Assembly (NCBI GenBank): GCA_000818945.1
Contig: KN805429.1
Location: 1-64,000 of the forward strand
Length of the DNA stretch: 64,000 bases
Direction: 5' to 3'
Source: Schizochytrium sp. CCTCC M209059
Taxonomy: Eukaryota > Sar > Bigyra > Thraustochytrida > Thraustochytriidae
The position numbers and the translations under genes were made by a program. Positions within the stretch are counted from its first letter, which is position 1; each line of letters begins with the position of its first letter. Shown here one piece after another: positions 40,729-50,944 of this stretch. The notes under the pieces were generated by a model. It was given only the letters and a program-made list of their open reading frames with translations, was not told the DNA's origin and did not search any database.

Positions 40729-43700
40729 ATGCTCACCGTCGGCGGCAGCGCGGGACCCCAGAATGGGCGCCGCGAGCAAAAGCAGCAAGAAGACCAGCAC
40801 CAGCACCAGCACCAGGAACACGGCCCCGAGGCGGGTGGAAATGCGAGCAAGGAGACCGCAGCACATGGGCCAGCACACGGGCCAGCCCAGCAGCAGAATC
40901 ACCATCACCACGAGACGCCGCGCCATGAACTGCCCGTGTTTGCGCACCCAGCCGCGCGGTACAAGTGGGGCGTGCCGAGGGAGAACCGCCACGTGAGCGC
41001 ATCGCAACTCTTTTTCGATTTGCCCTTTGTCGGCGTGAGCTTTCGCACGGGATCGCTGCTCGGCGAAGATATTGGCTGGGAGAACCTGCTCATCTTCCTC
41101 GCCACCATTCTGCTCTTGTACGGAGCGTGGTTCTCACGGCTGGCCTTGGACGCCACGTTGCGCTTCGACGACAACTTTCACAGACTCGTGCTCGTTGCGC
41201 AAACCTTGCTCATTGCCCTCGCGGCGCACCAGCTTACCGAGGAGGCACATCTCCGCAATTACGAACACGGTCAAGCGCTCGGATTCACGGCCTGCCTCCT
41301 CGCCTACCACCTGCTGCAGCTAGGCATCTGGGTCGAGATCTGGGCCGCAAAGCAAAAAGAGGCCAACGTCAGAGCCTACGCACGCATCTGCGCACTCATG
41401 GAATGTGTGCCCATCAGCTTTTTGCTCCTGGCGCTCATCCTCATCCTCAAGCAGTGTCCGCTGATCGCCGTTGCGATGCTGTGGCTGGCCGCCTACCTCG
41501 TAGGCCGCGCCGCCTGGCAGCTTCTCAGTCTCTGCGACGGTCTTTCTGAGAGCAACAGCATTCCCTGGGACGCGGGATTTTGCATCGTGCGCTTTGGACG
41601 CTTTACGATGCTCATGATGGGCGAAGGCGTGCTGCAAATCATCATCTTTACTGGCCTCGATCGCAACGCGCTCGTCCCTGCGCTATCGGTCTCATGGTTT
41701 GCCCTTTTCTTTCTTTCGTACCTGATGATGGGCGTTCTGCAGCTCTTACACTACACCTCAATGCCCTTTGCCGAGCAAGACCACGTATTGCTGCGGGGGC
41801 CGAGAATTCTTGCTGTGGTCTGGATTGAGCTCTTCGCTTTCTATTCATGTGCCCTCATCTCATGCGGTGTGGCGCTCAAGAAGATTCTCTACCTGCAGAC
41901 GAAACTTTTCCCGGACCTCTTTAACGTCACGGATCACGAGGCGCTGCAGTACGAGACCGCAAAGTATTCGCAAAGACGCCGTGCTTACTTTTGGTTCTTG
42001 GCCGCCTCGCTCGGGGCGGCCACCTTTTTGCTCGCCGTGCAGCAACTGCTCCAGGTTGACGCCCTTCAAGAGCTCGGCATTCGCATTGTCTCGCTCAAGA
42101 CACCCGGCATGCGAGTGCGGCCTCCGCGCTTGCGCTCTGTCCGTGCGCAAGATCTCGAAACGGGAGGAGAAGGTAACGCTGCGGAATTGCCACACGTTGC
42201 GCCCAAGCGAGTCAAAGGGCCGAGGACGTCTTTTTCGCGAACGATTGGGGCCCGCACGCGATCGAGCTCCCTGAGCAAGATTATGACTCCGCGCCGTCGC
42301 CTTCGCTTCGGATATGGTCAGGAAAAGAAACGTGTCTGGCTTATTCGTCTCTTCGCAGTACCAATGTCTTTTCTCGCGCTTGGGGCGGCACAAGCTGAAC
42401 CCGTCTTTGTTGTTCTCTGTGCAGATGGCCTTCTCTTGGCCTTGCTCGTGCTTGACATTGTACGGGGTCGTTTCAGGCGCAGGCGCAAACTTAACCGCAC
42501 CATGATGGTCGTCATTGCTGTTGGCAAGCTAAAGTACCGCGTGAAAAAGCGACGCGAACAGCGCGTTCGCCAGGCCCTACTGCGCCAAGTCGAAACCCTT
42601 CGCCAAAGTGACTCGCACTTGAGTCTCGAAGACAACGACGAAAACACTGACAGAACTCGCGTCGCAAGTGACGCGGGCGTCGGCGAGACCTCATCTCGTA
42701 AGGAACGAGGTGATCTCGGCCTCGATGCGGACAGCAGCCGCAAAGGGCTGGAGAAACAGGCCCCGAAAATCAAACGCGAGACCTTCCTGCAGCAGACACG
42801 CATGTTCATGCGCGACAAGGCTCTCTATCGGCCATTTTTGCCTCGACTGGACTGGACGCATCTCCACACAGCTCACGAAATGAAGTGGCAAAACCTTTTT
42901 TACGACTTGATCGTCGTGGCGCTCGCATATCGTCTCAACCACATGAACTTTGAGTATCTCCTGAACTTTGAGGTGTACACCCTGGGTCTCTTTGTGTTCG
43001 AGGCTTCCGCGGTGCTCGATTGCTGGAACAAGCACAATCTCCTGCAAGCAACCTTCATCTCGGGCGATGTTCTGCATCGCCTTGTGAATATCTTTCAATT
43101 TGGCCTTGTCGCCTTTCTGGCAAGCGCCGTCCCTGTGCGTGAGCATCTTGCCATGACCCACCCACGTTTTGTGACATACATGTACCTTTTTACGACTGCC
43201 AAACTCCTTTTCGAGCTCATCGTGGTCGCCCAGCTCGTTGAGATATGGTTCACCTTTCGAAAGAATGTAAGAGCGCGTGGCTCCGTCAAGCACTTTGCTT
43301 TCATGTCGATCATCAACATTGTGCTTTTGTTGGCAAGCTATGTGGCCATCGCGCTCGGAGCAAATGTGCTCCTTCCTGTTACGCTCTGGGGCCTAGGACA
43401 CTACCTGAGCTTTGGTTTAGAAATCCTTCGCGCGCTCATTGGGAAAACAGACCTGGAATCATCTCTTCCATCGGATTTAGGATTTCTCGCACATCGAGAG
43501 AGTGAGCTCGGGCTCATCATGATTGGCGAGGGTATTCTCAGCAGTATCAACGCCAGCTTGACGCAGTCTCTCAAACACTACGTCAACTTTGTGCTTGGCT
43601 TTGGCGTAGTGGCTTCCACCAAGCTCGATTACTTTTTCGTTCAACGCTTTAACCCCCCGGAAATGGCTGCGCGCAAGTCGCACCTTCGAGGAGCCGTGGT

Positions 43701-44232
43701 CACCTGGTTTCTGCCAATTTTTATGGTTGCTCTGAGCGCCGTTGGGGGCATCACTGTTTTTACATACGTTGAGGACGCTAGCTTGGCAGCGTCGGTCGTC
43801 GACGAGTTTGGGTTCCGGGCACTTCCCACTAGCATGGCTATAGCCCTTCTCTGTGCCTTTGACTTCTTGCACGAGGGGGGCAGCGCTGAGCTCGAGACTT
43901 TTCGTGCCTTCCCCAAGTCTGCATCTGCAGTGTATCTGGCCAAGTTCGTTCTCATCGCATTTCCTTGGGTGGTCATTGCTGCCGACGTGAACTCGACCGC
44001 CACTCTTGGCCTGTTTTTCACATGCCTCGTTTTGCTCTTTGCCGTGCACGCGGAGCACGTCAAGTTGCGCGCACGGGTTTCAATCCTCGACGACATTTAC
44101 AGCCACCGTTCCGTGACCAGCAGCCTGCGGGGCAATCCTGATATGGAGTCTCGTCTCCTCGAAGACTTTGCAGAGGACACGTGCGACGTCGTCATCCACG
44201 AGCGCAGCGGTCGTGACTTTGCGCTCGGCTGA
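40729..44232 (+). CDS. Double LtrA-domain polytopic membrane protein
   Basis: A 1167-residue protein with two homologous membrane halves. Half 1 starts at SQLFFDLPFVGV (about 91) and has RFGRFTMLMMGEGV ending near 297. Half 2 starts at WQNLFYDLIVVA (about 720) and has LGLIMIGEGILSSI near 931. The FD-to-GEG distances (about 204 and 211 residues) match, which supports an internal duplication. Both halves resemble the bacterial low temperature requirement A (LtrA) family, whose function is poorly known. The linker (about 465-690) is basic and charged. The N-terminus is Gln/His-rich. The domain name is by motif and layout only; a general multi-span membrane protein is the safe reading. Confidence 0.75.
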   Translation: MLTVGGSAGPQNGRREQKQQEDQHQHQHQEHGPEAGGNASKETAAHGPAHGPAQQQNHHHHETPRHELPVFAHPAARYKWGVPRENRHVSASQLFFDLPFVGVSFRTGSLLGEDIGWENLLIFLATILLLYGAWFSRLALDATLRFDDNFHRLVLVAQTLLIALAAHQLTEEAHLRNYEHGQALGFTACLLAYHLLQLGIWVEIWAAKQKEANVRAYARICALMECVPISFLLLALILILKQCPLIAVAMLWLAAYLVGRAAWQLLSLCDGLSESNSIPWDAGFCIVRFGRFTMLMMGEGVLQIIIFTGLDRNALVPALSVSWFALFFLSYLMMGVLQLLHYTSMPFAEQDHVLLRGPRILAVVWIELFAFYSCALISCGVALKKILYLQTKLFPDLFNVTDHEALQYETAKYSQRRRAYFWFLAASLGAATFLLAVQQLLQVDALQELGIRIVSLKTPGMRVRPPRLRSVRAQDLETGGEGNAAELPHVAPKRVKGPRTSFSRTIGARTRSSSLSKIMTPRRRLRFGYGQEKKRVWLIRLFAVPMSFLALGAAQAEPVFVVLCADGLLLALLVLDIVRGRFRRRRKLNRTMMVVIAVGKLKYRVKKRREQRVRQALLRQVETLRQSDSHLSLEDNDENTDRTRVASDAGVGETSSRKERGDLGLDADSSRKGLEKQAPKIKRETFLQQTRMFMRDKALYRPFLPRLDWTHLHTAHEMKWQNLFYDLIVVALAYRLNHMNFEYLLNFEVYTLGLFVFEASAVLDCWNKHNLLQATFISGDVLHRLVNIFQFGLVAFLASAVPVREHLAMTHPRFVTYMYLFTTAKLLFELIVVAQLVEIWFTFRKNVRARGSVKHFAFMSIINIVLLLASYVAIALGANVLLPVTLWGLGHYLSFGLEILRALIGKTDLESSLPSDLGFLAHRESELGLIMIGEGILSSINASLTQSLKHYVNFVLGFGVVASTKLDYFFVQRFNPPEMAARKSHLRGAVVTWFLPIFMVALSAVGGITVFTYVEDASLAASVVDEFGFRALPTSMAIALLCAFDFLHEGGSAELETFRAFPKSASAVYLAKFVLIAFPWVVIAADVNSTATLGLFFTCLVLLFAVHAEHVKLRARVSILDDIYSHRSVTSSLRGNPDMESRLLEDFAEDTCDVVIHERSGRDFALG

Positions 44233-44761
44233 CAGCCGAACGCGCACATCTTTTTCCCCATTTCCTGCAGAACTTCTTCGACCGTTTTCTTCGCGGCGTA
44301 GTTGCACATTGCACAAACCATAATATGAAATATCGTACCATGCTGTTTACTATTCCAAGCCGTTGATGCTCATGTTCACAACGATGAAGACGACATTCTT
44401 GTTGTCGTCACGATTGTTGTTGTTGTTGATGATGATCTGGTTTCAGAAGAATCATGACCATTGCTCTCCATGTCCATGACATTCTTTCGACCGCTCGCCG
44501 TCCGATGTCGCTTCTCCTCCTGCCCGCGGCGAGGCCTGCAGTGAGGAGGGAGGGTCGCAGCGACGGGGGGTCTCGATGAGCCCCTCTGTGGGGACTTCGA
44601 CTAGGTATACGTAGTGGTAGTACTTGGGTCGCTTTGCGCAAACGACGAGCGTATATTTTGCCGCGCAGTGCGACAGGCACGTGCCCGAGGTGCCGGGAAG
44701 TAAACCGCAATCGCTCCACGCCCGAGCTCGCGTAGTGACTCGGAGGCAGGCCGAGAGCACG
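44233..44761. other. Intergenic region, no gene seen
   Basis: 529 bp between two plus-strand genes, holding the 3' UTR of the first and promoter/5' UTR of the second. An in-frame ATG at 44624 would extend the hydroxylase N-terminus by 46 residues, but that segment has no conserved character. Confidence 0.4.
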
Positions 44762-44766
44762 ATGGC

Positions 44767-44823
<57 letters not shown>

Positions 44824-45835
44824 ACAGCAGCAGCAAGGAGGACAGGTGCAGGCGCAAGGCAAGAAGAAGACGCCTTCGGGCGGTGCGACCTTTTGGCCGC
44901 AGCTGGAGCCGAGACCGCAGTACCCCGGCTGGGCCACCTGGGTACGCAGAACGCTGACTGCGTATACGAGACTGCCTCTATTGCTGACGCTAGCGGCGAA
45001 GGCTAGCTTTCCTACGTATGTGAGGCTCGTGAAGGCGCTACGGAGGCGTCAACTTAGCGACGCCGCCATCTTTGCAGTCCTCACGTGCGGCGTGCACTCC
45101 GTCACATACGCAGCATGCAATGGCTTCTTTGCTGTTTGCGACAAGCGCGGACTCTTGCAGCGCTATAAAATGCAAGCGGGCAAAGCCCAGGCGCCGACCT
45201 CGAAGCTCATTCACAAAACGCTGCTCGAAGCCTTTTTCGGGCAATTTGTGCTGAGTCCCTTCACATCGATGGCACTCTTCAAGGCGGCGCGAAAATTGGG
45301 CATGCCTGATCTGATTGCGCCTTTGCCCGGATTTGCGGCCCTTTTCAAGGCCTTTGCCATCGCGCACTTCTTCAACAACTTCTTCTTTTACTGGGCGCAT
45401 CGTCTTGTGCACAGCAAAGCACTCTACAGCAAGATTCATAAACAGCATCACAACTACATTGAAACAATCGGCATTGCGGCAGAATACGCCTCGCCCGCAG
45501 AGCAGGTGGCTGCGAATTACATGCCCACGCTTGGAGGTGTTCTTCTCTTTGGGCGCAATCCACTCATCTTCTTTGTGTGGCTTGTATACAGACTCGAAGA
45601 AACCTACGAAGCACACTCGGGCTACTATTTCGCGAATACCTGGCTTGGGAAAATTGGTCTTACCAACGCAGAGCACAGTGCCTTTCACTTTTCACACCAC
45701 CTACAAAATCGAGGGAATTTCGGCTCATGGCACATGGACTATCTTTTTGGTACCATGGATGCTTGGATCGCTGCAGGGGACACCGAGGGCTATGTCGCGG
45801 AGCATCTCTTGTCCTCATCCCCAAAAGAGGACTAA
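44762..45835 (+). CDS. Fatty acid hydroxylase / sterol desaturase family enzyme
   Basis: From the ATG at 44762 the protein is 357 residues and opens with a poly-Gln run of about 23 residues. The three di-iron histidine boxes are present: HRLVH at 213-217, HKQHH at 226-230 and HFSHH at 309-313. Hydrophobic stretches flank them. The family hydroxylates or desaturates sterols or fatty acids at the ER using an Fe-O-Fe centre. The layout (HxxxH, HxxHH, HxxHH) fits C-4 sterol methyl oxidase or related hydroxylases, but substrate cannot be assigned. The C-terminus lacks a clear ER retrieval signal. The (CAG)n run at about 44768-44835 encodes the Gln tract. Confidence 0.85.
44768..44835. repeat. (CAG)n trinucleotide tract encoding poly-Gln
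   Basis: About 23 codons, mostly CAG with two interrupting CAA, near the N-terminus of the hydroxylase. Confidence 0.9.
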
Positions 45836-46126
45836 CGATTATCAACTGTGAGCGCAGCCTACCTTTACACAAAAGAATTTAGTTTTCTTTTTGTTCAGAG
45901 AACATAATAGGCTTTGGGGAAACTTAGCTTGATCTCTTTGCTCTCATGATACTATCAAAAAGCTTTCGGTTGGAACTGAAATGTATTGTACGGAGGATCT
46001 CATGTGTTACAGAGCAGTATCACCCGAAAGACTTCTATCAATGCGGCTTCCAATCGACTTTTATCAAAAGCGCTTTCAATCGCTTTTTTTTTTTTTAAGT
46101 GCTTCCATCTCCTCCGACAATGTTCA

Positions 46127-47995
46127 TCAGGGCGTTGCAACTCCTTGAAGAGCAGGATCACTTTGGCCTTCCCGTTCGATCGCGGCTCTAGAGGATATTT
46201 GCTGGACCGTCTCTCGAAAAAGTCGCTGATACTCTTCGGCTTGCGAACGAGGAACACGAATGCTCACAAGAGGAGCTTTCATAAGTACAAAACAATCGGG
46301 CCTTGCTAACGCCAGCAGGAAGTTCTTCCCAGTAAAGAAAATTAATGACAAGAGCAGGCTCTGAATGACCATCACCAGGTCAATGGAGACGACGCTCGCG
46401 ATATTGATTCTCGGATTGCGCATCTCTTCGAGGCCCCCTCCAAAGAGAGTGTCATTACTGATCCCCACATAGACTCCTAGCATTGTCGAGAAACAAAGTC
46501 CAAAGCCCAAGGCACGACTTCGACCCTCCACGATAAACGTTGGCCAAGCGTCAGATGATAACGACAGGAGCGAGAGAGTAAAAGCTGAAACGGTGACTGG
46601 CATCGTCCACTGCGGGAATACAAACATCATGAGTCCGCAGCACAGAATTTTGATCGTGATGAAAAAGCGAACTTCGAGTCCACTTGCGATGAGCTGGAGA
46701 AGATGCATGTTGGCGAGAGGAAGCGTAGAAATCACCGACCAAATGGCGAGGAAGATAGTCAGAGTCACAGTGTTATCGATGCCATCTTTACGCTTCGCCC
46801 AAAAGGCGTGTACATTGGCGGCGTACGTCCCCAAAAGGAGAGCTAAACCAATAAAAGCATAGCCTGGAACGAATTTGTGTAAATAAAAAGCAAAGTTTCC
46901 CAGTTTGGGGCCCAAGAGCCGCCTCCCGACCGTATTTCGTGTGTCGACAATGAGTGGTGGGATGGGCGAGGAAATGAATCGGACAATGTCGTCCCGCGGG
47001 CCTCCTTTCGCGCGATGCTCTTTCAGCATTCGCTGGCTGTCATATTCCCACGTACGCATTGCTTCGACTTGCTCGCAAATGATATGGAGATCTCGTTTAG
47101 GGGCTTTGCAGATCTTTATTCGTGATGAACTCAATGCAAGCTTTGCTGGACGCCGCAGCATTGCCCAGAATAGATAGAAATCGAACAATCCTATATTCGC
47201 AGTACAGCTGGCTGTCCGAAGAGCCAAAGCGTAATCTATGCTTGACGACAGATTCTGATCATCGACGATGGCACTACTTGAAGCGTAAAATATCAACCCC
47301 TTCACCACGGCGCCCCACGCGATCAATGCGCATAGAATCAGCACCCAGTACGTTGTGTCGCGAACTCTTTGTGGCATCGTGTCCCAAAGAATACACGGAA
47401 GCATCTGCAGCAACACGATGCAGACGCCTGCGGAAAGATAGGGGTTGTCATACAGAATCCCCACGCAGACGAGTGTGGCGATGAGATTCAAAATCATATA
47501 AAAAGACATGAACGAAGTTGCGGAAAGACGCACAATACTCGTCTGAGACAGGGCGATCGGGAAAAGATTGAATGAGCTTCCAAAACTCGCAATAAAAGTC
47601 ATGGTATACTGCCGTCGGAACAGAAATACGGCGAACATTGTAAAGCTCGCGCTCGTGATGAGAAGGAGCTTCATTTGATGGTTCTTAAGAAAGGTCGCTG
47701 CAAACTGACCAAGTCCGACAAGATTCGCGAGCGTATCGCGAGAGTCGATAATTCGCGGCGCAAAGACAGGAAAAATGAATCGTTCGCAATGACTGTCGCT
47801 TGATACCTTTCCTCGTAAAAAGCTGCGCCGGACCTTTCTTCGTAGCGTTCCTGTCGTGTCTTGTCTGGAGAGTCTGTCTGCATCCGTGGCAACTGCTCCC
47901 GTATCGGCAGTACCCTCGAGGGCCGTCAGCGCTCCAGCGGCATCGGCTTGAGGAAGTGGCGCAACAGCGACCGCCGAGGATGACAGCGCCGCCAT
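46127..47995 (-). CDS. Unrecognised multi-span membrane protein, array copy A
   Basis: A 622-residue protein with about nine or ten hydrophobic spans that I do not recognise. A hydrophilic N-terminus leads to CERFIFPVFAPRIIDSRDTL. Later landmarks are SSPIPPLIVDTRNTVGRRLL and LHKFVPGY, SDAWPTFIVEGRSRALGFGL and a C-terminal block RPDCFVLMKAPLVSIRVPRS. The same landmarks in the same order occur in copy B and, broken, in copy C, so these are paralogs in a tandem array on one strand. The hydrophilic loop between the halves contains Arg/Lys-rich and aromatic positions. No catalytic motif is evident. The conserved order of blocks across diverged copies suggests selection on function. Confidence 0.8.
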   Translation of the reverse strand: MAALSSSAVAVAPLPQADAAGALTALEGTADTGAVATDADRLSRQDTTGTLRRKVRRSFLRGKVSSDSHCERFIFPVFAPRIIDSRDTLANLVGLGQFAATFLKNHQMKLLLITSASFTMFAVFLFRRQYTMTFIASFGSSFNLFPIALSQTSIVRLSATSFMSFYMILNLIATLVCVGILYDNPYLSAGVCIVLLQMLPCILWDTMPQRVRDTTYWVLILCALIAWGAVVKGLIFYASSSAIVDDQNLSSSIDYALALRTASCTANIGLFDFYLFWAMLRRPAKLALSSSRIKICKAPKRDLHIICEQVEAMRTWEYDSQRMLKEHRAKGGPRDDIVRFISSPIPPLIVDTRNTVGRRLLGPKLGNFAFYLHKFVPGYAFIGLALLLGTYAANVHAFWAKRKDGIDNTVTLTIFLAIWSVISTLPLANMHLLQLIASGLEVRFFITIKILCCGLMMFVFPQWTMPVTVSAFTLSLLSLSSDAWPTFIVEGRSRALGFGLCFSTMLGVYVGISNDTLFGGGLEEMRNPRINIASVVSIDLVMVIQSLLLSLIFFTGKNFLLALARPDCFVLMKAPLVSIRVPRSQAEEYQRLFRETVQQISSRAAIEREGQSDPALQGVATP

Positions 47996-48485
47996 CGTCG
48001 CGTGCTACTGACCATGAAGGGTTTGCAAGCACAAACGACCTCATATTTTCTCTCTTTCCGAAGGAGTTCATGGATACCGTAGTAGAATGGTACTACGGTA
48101 GTACGCAAACGTCAAAGAAAATACTAGTAGGAAGCAGCAAAACATGGAGTGTACATATGTGTACACGCGCGCGCGTTTCCTCTGGCAGAGTAAAGCTTCT
48201 TTTTTTCTACTAGGCCTTGGGTACTTAAAACTTGAAATTCGATCATGCAATGGTAGAATACACTGGCATTTCGTTTTTTACAACGGATCTTTCAACATTT
48301 GATGCGGACGCGCTGCTACATCTATAGGGGCATGCCTCAGCAAGCTTCGGAGTTTAATCAATTTATTAAAAAAAATTGAAATTAAAAATAAGTGGTCTTG
48401 CCCGAAGGGATTTTCATCAGACGAGCTGGAACAACAGATCGCGGAAGGCATCTCGTTTGATTGTAGTAAGACTTGATTTACAAAG
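47996..48485. other. Spacer between array copies A and B
   Basis: AT-rich DNA holding the promoter of copy A and 3' end of copy B. It contains a 10 bp perfect inverted repeat at 48075-48100 (TACCGTAGTA, 6-base loop, TACTACGGTA), about 80-105 bp upstream of the copy A start codon. Confidence 0.45.
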
Positions 48486-50711
48486 TCAGTCTTGCTCCTG
48501 AAGCGACGCGAATCTTTGCTCCATCTGCTCCTTGGCTTTTGTGATCTCTGTCAAGGGGTTGGACTCGCTCTGAATTGGTGCAATATCAGCCTTGTCAGCC
48601 ACTTGGTCAGAATGACGTGCCTTTCTCACTGCCTCTTTGTATAATAGCTCGTAGCGAGTGAGCTCTTCACGAGGCATGGTGATAGAGACAACTGGCGCCT
48701 TGAGGATGACACAAGAGGCGGGCCTTACTAAAGAAAACATTAAGCACCGAAGGCTGAATACAGCAATCATCAGTAGCATACTTTCCGTGATGCTTTTCAC
48801 ATCAATGTGTATTTTTCCCGCAAAGGATAGGAGATGGTTTCGTTCTTCATCGATGCCATCCAATAATATATTCAGGCGAGAGCCAACGTATAAGGCGTTG
48901 ATGAGGATGAAATTAAGCCCGTGACCGATGGCGCGCTTACGACCTTGTACGATGAACGATGGCCATGCATCGGAAATGATACTGTTGTACAACGCAGCCA
49001 GAGCCGAGATGAGAATGAGATCGGCTTCCCACGAGTACATACTTACCATGAGTGCAATGCAAATTGTTTCAATGGCGAAAAACATTCGTGTCTCAAAGTC
49101 AGCCAACAAAAGTCGGCACAGACGAACATTTGCGAGTGGAACCGTCGCCAGGGAGTTCCACCCAACCAGCACCACGACAGGGATCCAGTGTGTTTTTGAC
49201 ACCCTTTCTCGAGGAAAAAGCGCCCACCCGAGGACTGCAAATGCTGCGAACATTAACAGAGGGGCCAATATTGGATACCCCGGTACGTGCTTGTGCAGAA
49301 GAAACGGGAGATTTCCAATTCGCTTGCCAAACAAAAAAACGCCGATTGATTCCCGTGAATTTATTAAGACCGGTACTACCGGTGAAAGTAGCACCTGGAC
49401 AAGCTCGCGTTGGTTGCCTGCTCCCGGGTCTCGAAAGGAATTCTTGTAGCTCATGTCTGACTGCCGAGATCGACGCTCCCAAGCCTGCATGACGTGAATT
49501 TGAGCTACAATGCGGCTTAGGCTTCGGGGCACAGCCTTGATGACGTGCATTTGAGCCGGCACCGAGGCGAGAACTGCTGGTCGTCTCCATACTGAAACGA
49601 ATATGTGAACACCAAAAATTGCCACATTGACCGAAAAACTTGCAGCCCGGCTCGCCAAAGATTCTCTCAAATCATGGTTCGGAATGTTAGCGTACTGTGA
49701 AGATTCCGGAGCGGACTGGTCCAAGAGCATTTTGATTGACCCGCTGACGCAAATCAAGATATAGACAGGAAGCATAGCGTACACTTTGCTTTTGACGGTC
49801 ATGGGCATCGCATCAAAGAAAATAGCAACGCTGGAATGAAACCAAATTGTTGCTGTGGCAATGTTTCCGAGCGTGCTGTCATAGAGAATGGATACGATGA
49901 TGATCAAGGCTGTCTGGCAAATCATGATATAGGACGGCATGAATGAAGTTAAGCATAGCGTGGCAATTCTTGGTTGAGCAAGAACCAGCAGAAAGGATAT
50001 GGGTAAGACCCCCATACTCACTGGAAATGCAATGTCGTACTTTTGGAGAAGAACAAATAGCCAAACCAACACCAAGAAGCAACTTGTCATCACATAAATG
50101 TGGGAGCTGTACTTCAAGCCAATTGTCTCGATAGTGCGAGGTAGCCGGACATTTCCTGCCCACGTTGCATTTGGGTTGATCACGATGGGCCTAAAGTGCG
50201 GGAAAAGGAATCGCTCACGTCGAACGTTGACTTTCAAGTCGCCTTCGTCGATCCAGTAGAAAGTACTTTCTTGGCGCAATTTTTTGTGCGTGGCAAATAG
50301 CGTGAATCTTCTACGTTTCCTCCATCTTTTCTGCTCTGCAAAATCTGGTTGGCGGGCGCGCTTTGATCGGTGCTTGTCAGGCGCGCGAAATCCTTGCGCG
50401 CCGAGTGCACGAGGGAGCAAAAGCTCAGGAGAATGTATAGATGTCGGCGCCGGCGACACTACCGCGGACGGCATGATCTCATCATAGTGCTTTGCTTGAT
50501 CGGGGCGCGCATGCTCAGTCTTTTGATCCAGCGCATCCAAAGCAGGAGGATCCACGTATCCGGTGAATTTGGCCGTTTCGCGAAGCCTCGACTTGAATTT
50601 CGACATCCATCGAACAGCAAGGGAGACTAGACGCAGTGCCCATTTTGCTCGCGTGAACGCCAGTGGCACGCACCTACACTCGACACAAGGATCTCGCTTC
50701 ACCTTTGCCAC
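48486..50711 (-). CDS. Unrecognised multi-span membrane protein, array copy B
   Basis: A 741-residue paralog of copy A with a longer basic N-terminal region (about 1-170). Shared blocks are RRERFLFPHFRPIVINPNAT, LSPVVPVLINSRESIG, LHKHVPGYPI, SDAWPSFIVQGRKRAIGHGL and RPASCVILKAPVVSITMPRE. About nine or ten hydrophobic spans are visible. Overall identity to copy A looks modest, so the duplication is not recent. The family is unknown to me and no enzyme motif stands out; transport or a membrane scaffold is possible but unproven. The C-terminus is charged and likely cytosolic. Copy C lies immediately upstream on the same strand. Confidence 0.8.
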   Translation of the reverse strand: MAKVKRDPCVECRCVPLAFTRAKWALRLVSLAVRWMSKFKSRLRETAKFTGYVDPPALDALDQKTEHARPDQAKHYDEIMPSAVVSPAPTSIHSPELLLPRALGAQGFRAPDKHRSKRARQPDFAEQKRWRKRRRFTLFATHKKLRQESTFYWIDEGDLKVNVRRERFLFPHFRPIVINPNATWAGNVRLPRTIETIGLKYSSHIYVMTSCFLVLVWLFVLLQKYDIAFPVSMGVLPISFLLVLAQPRIATLCLTSFMPSYIMICQTALIIIVSILYDSTLGNIATATIWFHSSVAIFFDAMPMTVKSKVYAMLPVYILICVSGSIKMLLDQSAPESSQYANIPNHDLRESLASRAASFSVNVAIFGVHIFVSVWRRPAVLASVPAQMHVIKAVPRSLSRIVAQIHVMQAWERRSRQSDMSYKNSFRDPGAGNQRELVQVLLSPVVPVLINSRESIGVFLFGKRIGNLPFLLHKHVPGYPILAPLLMFAAFAVLGWALFPRERVSKTHWIPVVVLVGWNSLATVPLANVRLCRLLLADFETRMFFAIETICIALMVSMYSWEADLILISALAALYNSIISDAWPSFIVQGRKRAIGHGLNFILINALYVGSRLNILLDGIDEERNHLLSFAGKIHIDVKSITESMLLMIAVFSLRCLMFSLVRPASCVILKAPVVSITMPREELTRYELLYKEAVRKARHSDQVADKADIAPIQSESNPLTEITKAKEQMEQRFASLQEQD

Positions 50712-50944
50712 CCCAACTAATGCACCGCGCCATTGTCAAGAGGCTCAATCCCTGATAACGCAACATGAATGAGAAAAACCGACAAAAAAAAAAAAAAGAT
50801 AAAAAGAACACCTGCAGCCTATCCAAATGAGGCCCGAATGTACGTAGGCTAGTAGTGCCAACGTCAATGAGTAACCAAGGCCTTGTCAGCCTTTCGTGAC
50901 CTGCTGGGTAGAGGGGGGGGGGCAGCAGCTCTGAACCTTTGGGG
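50712..50944. other. Spacer between array copies B and C
   Basis: AT-rich, with a poly-A run near 50786 and a poly-G run near 50913. It presumably holds the promoter of copy B. No gene. Confidence 0.4.
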
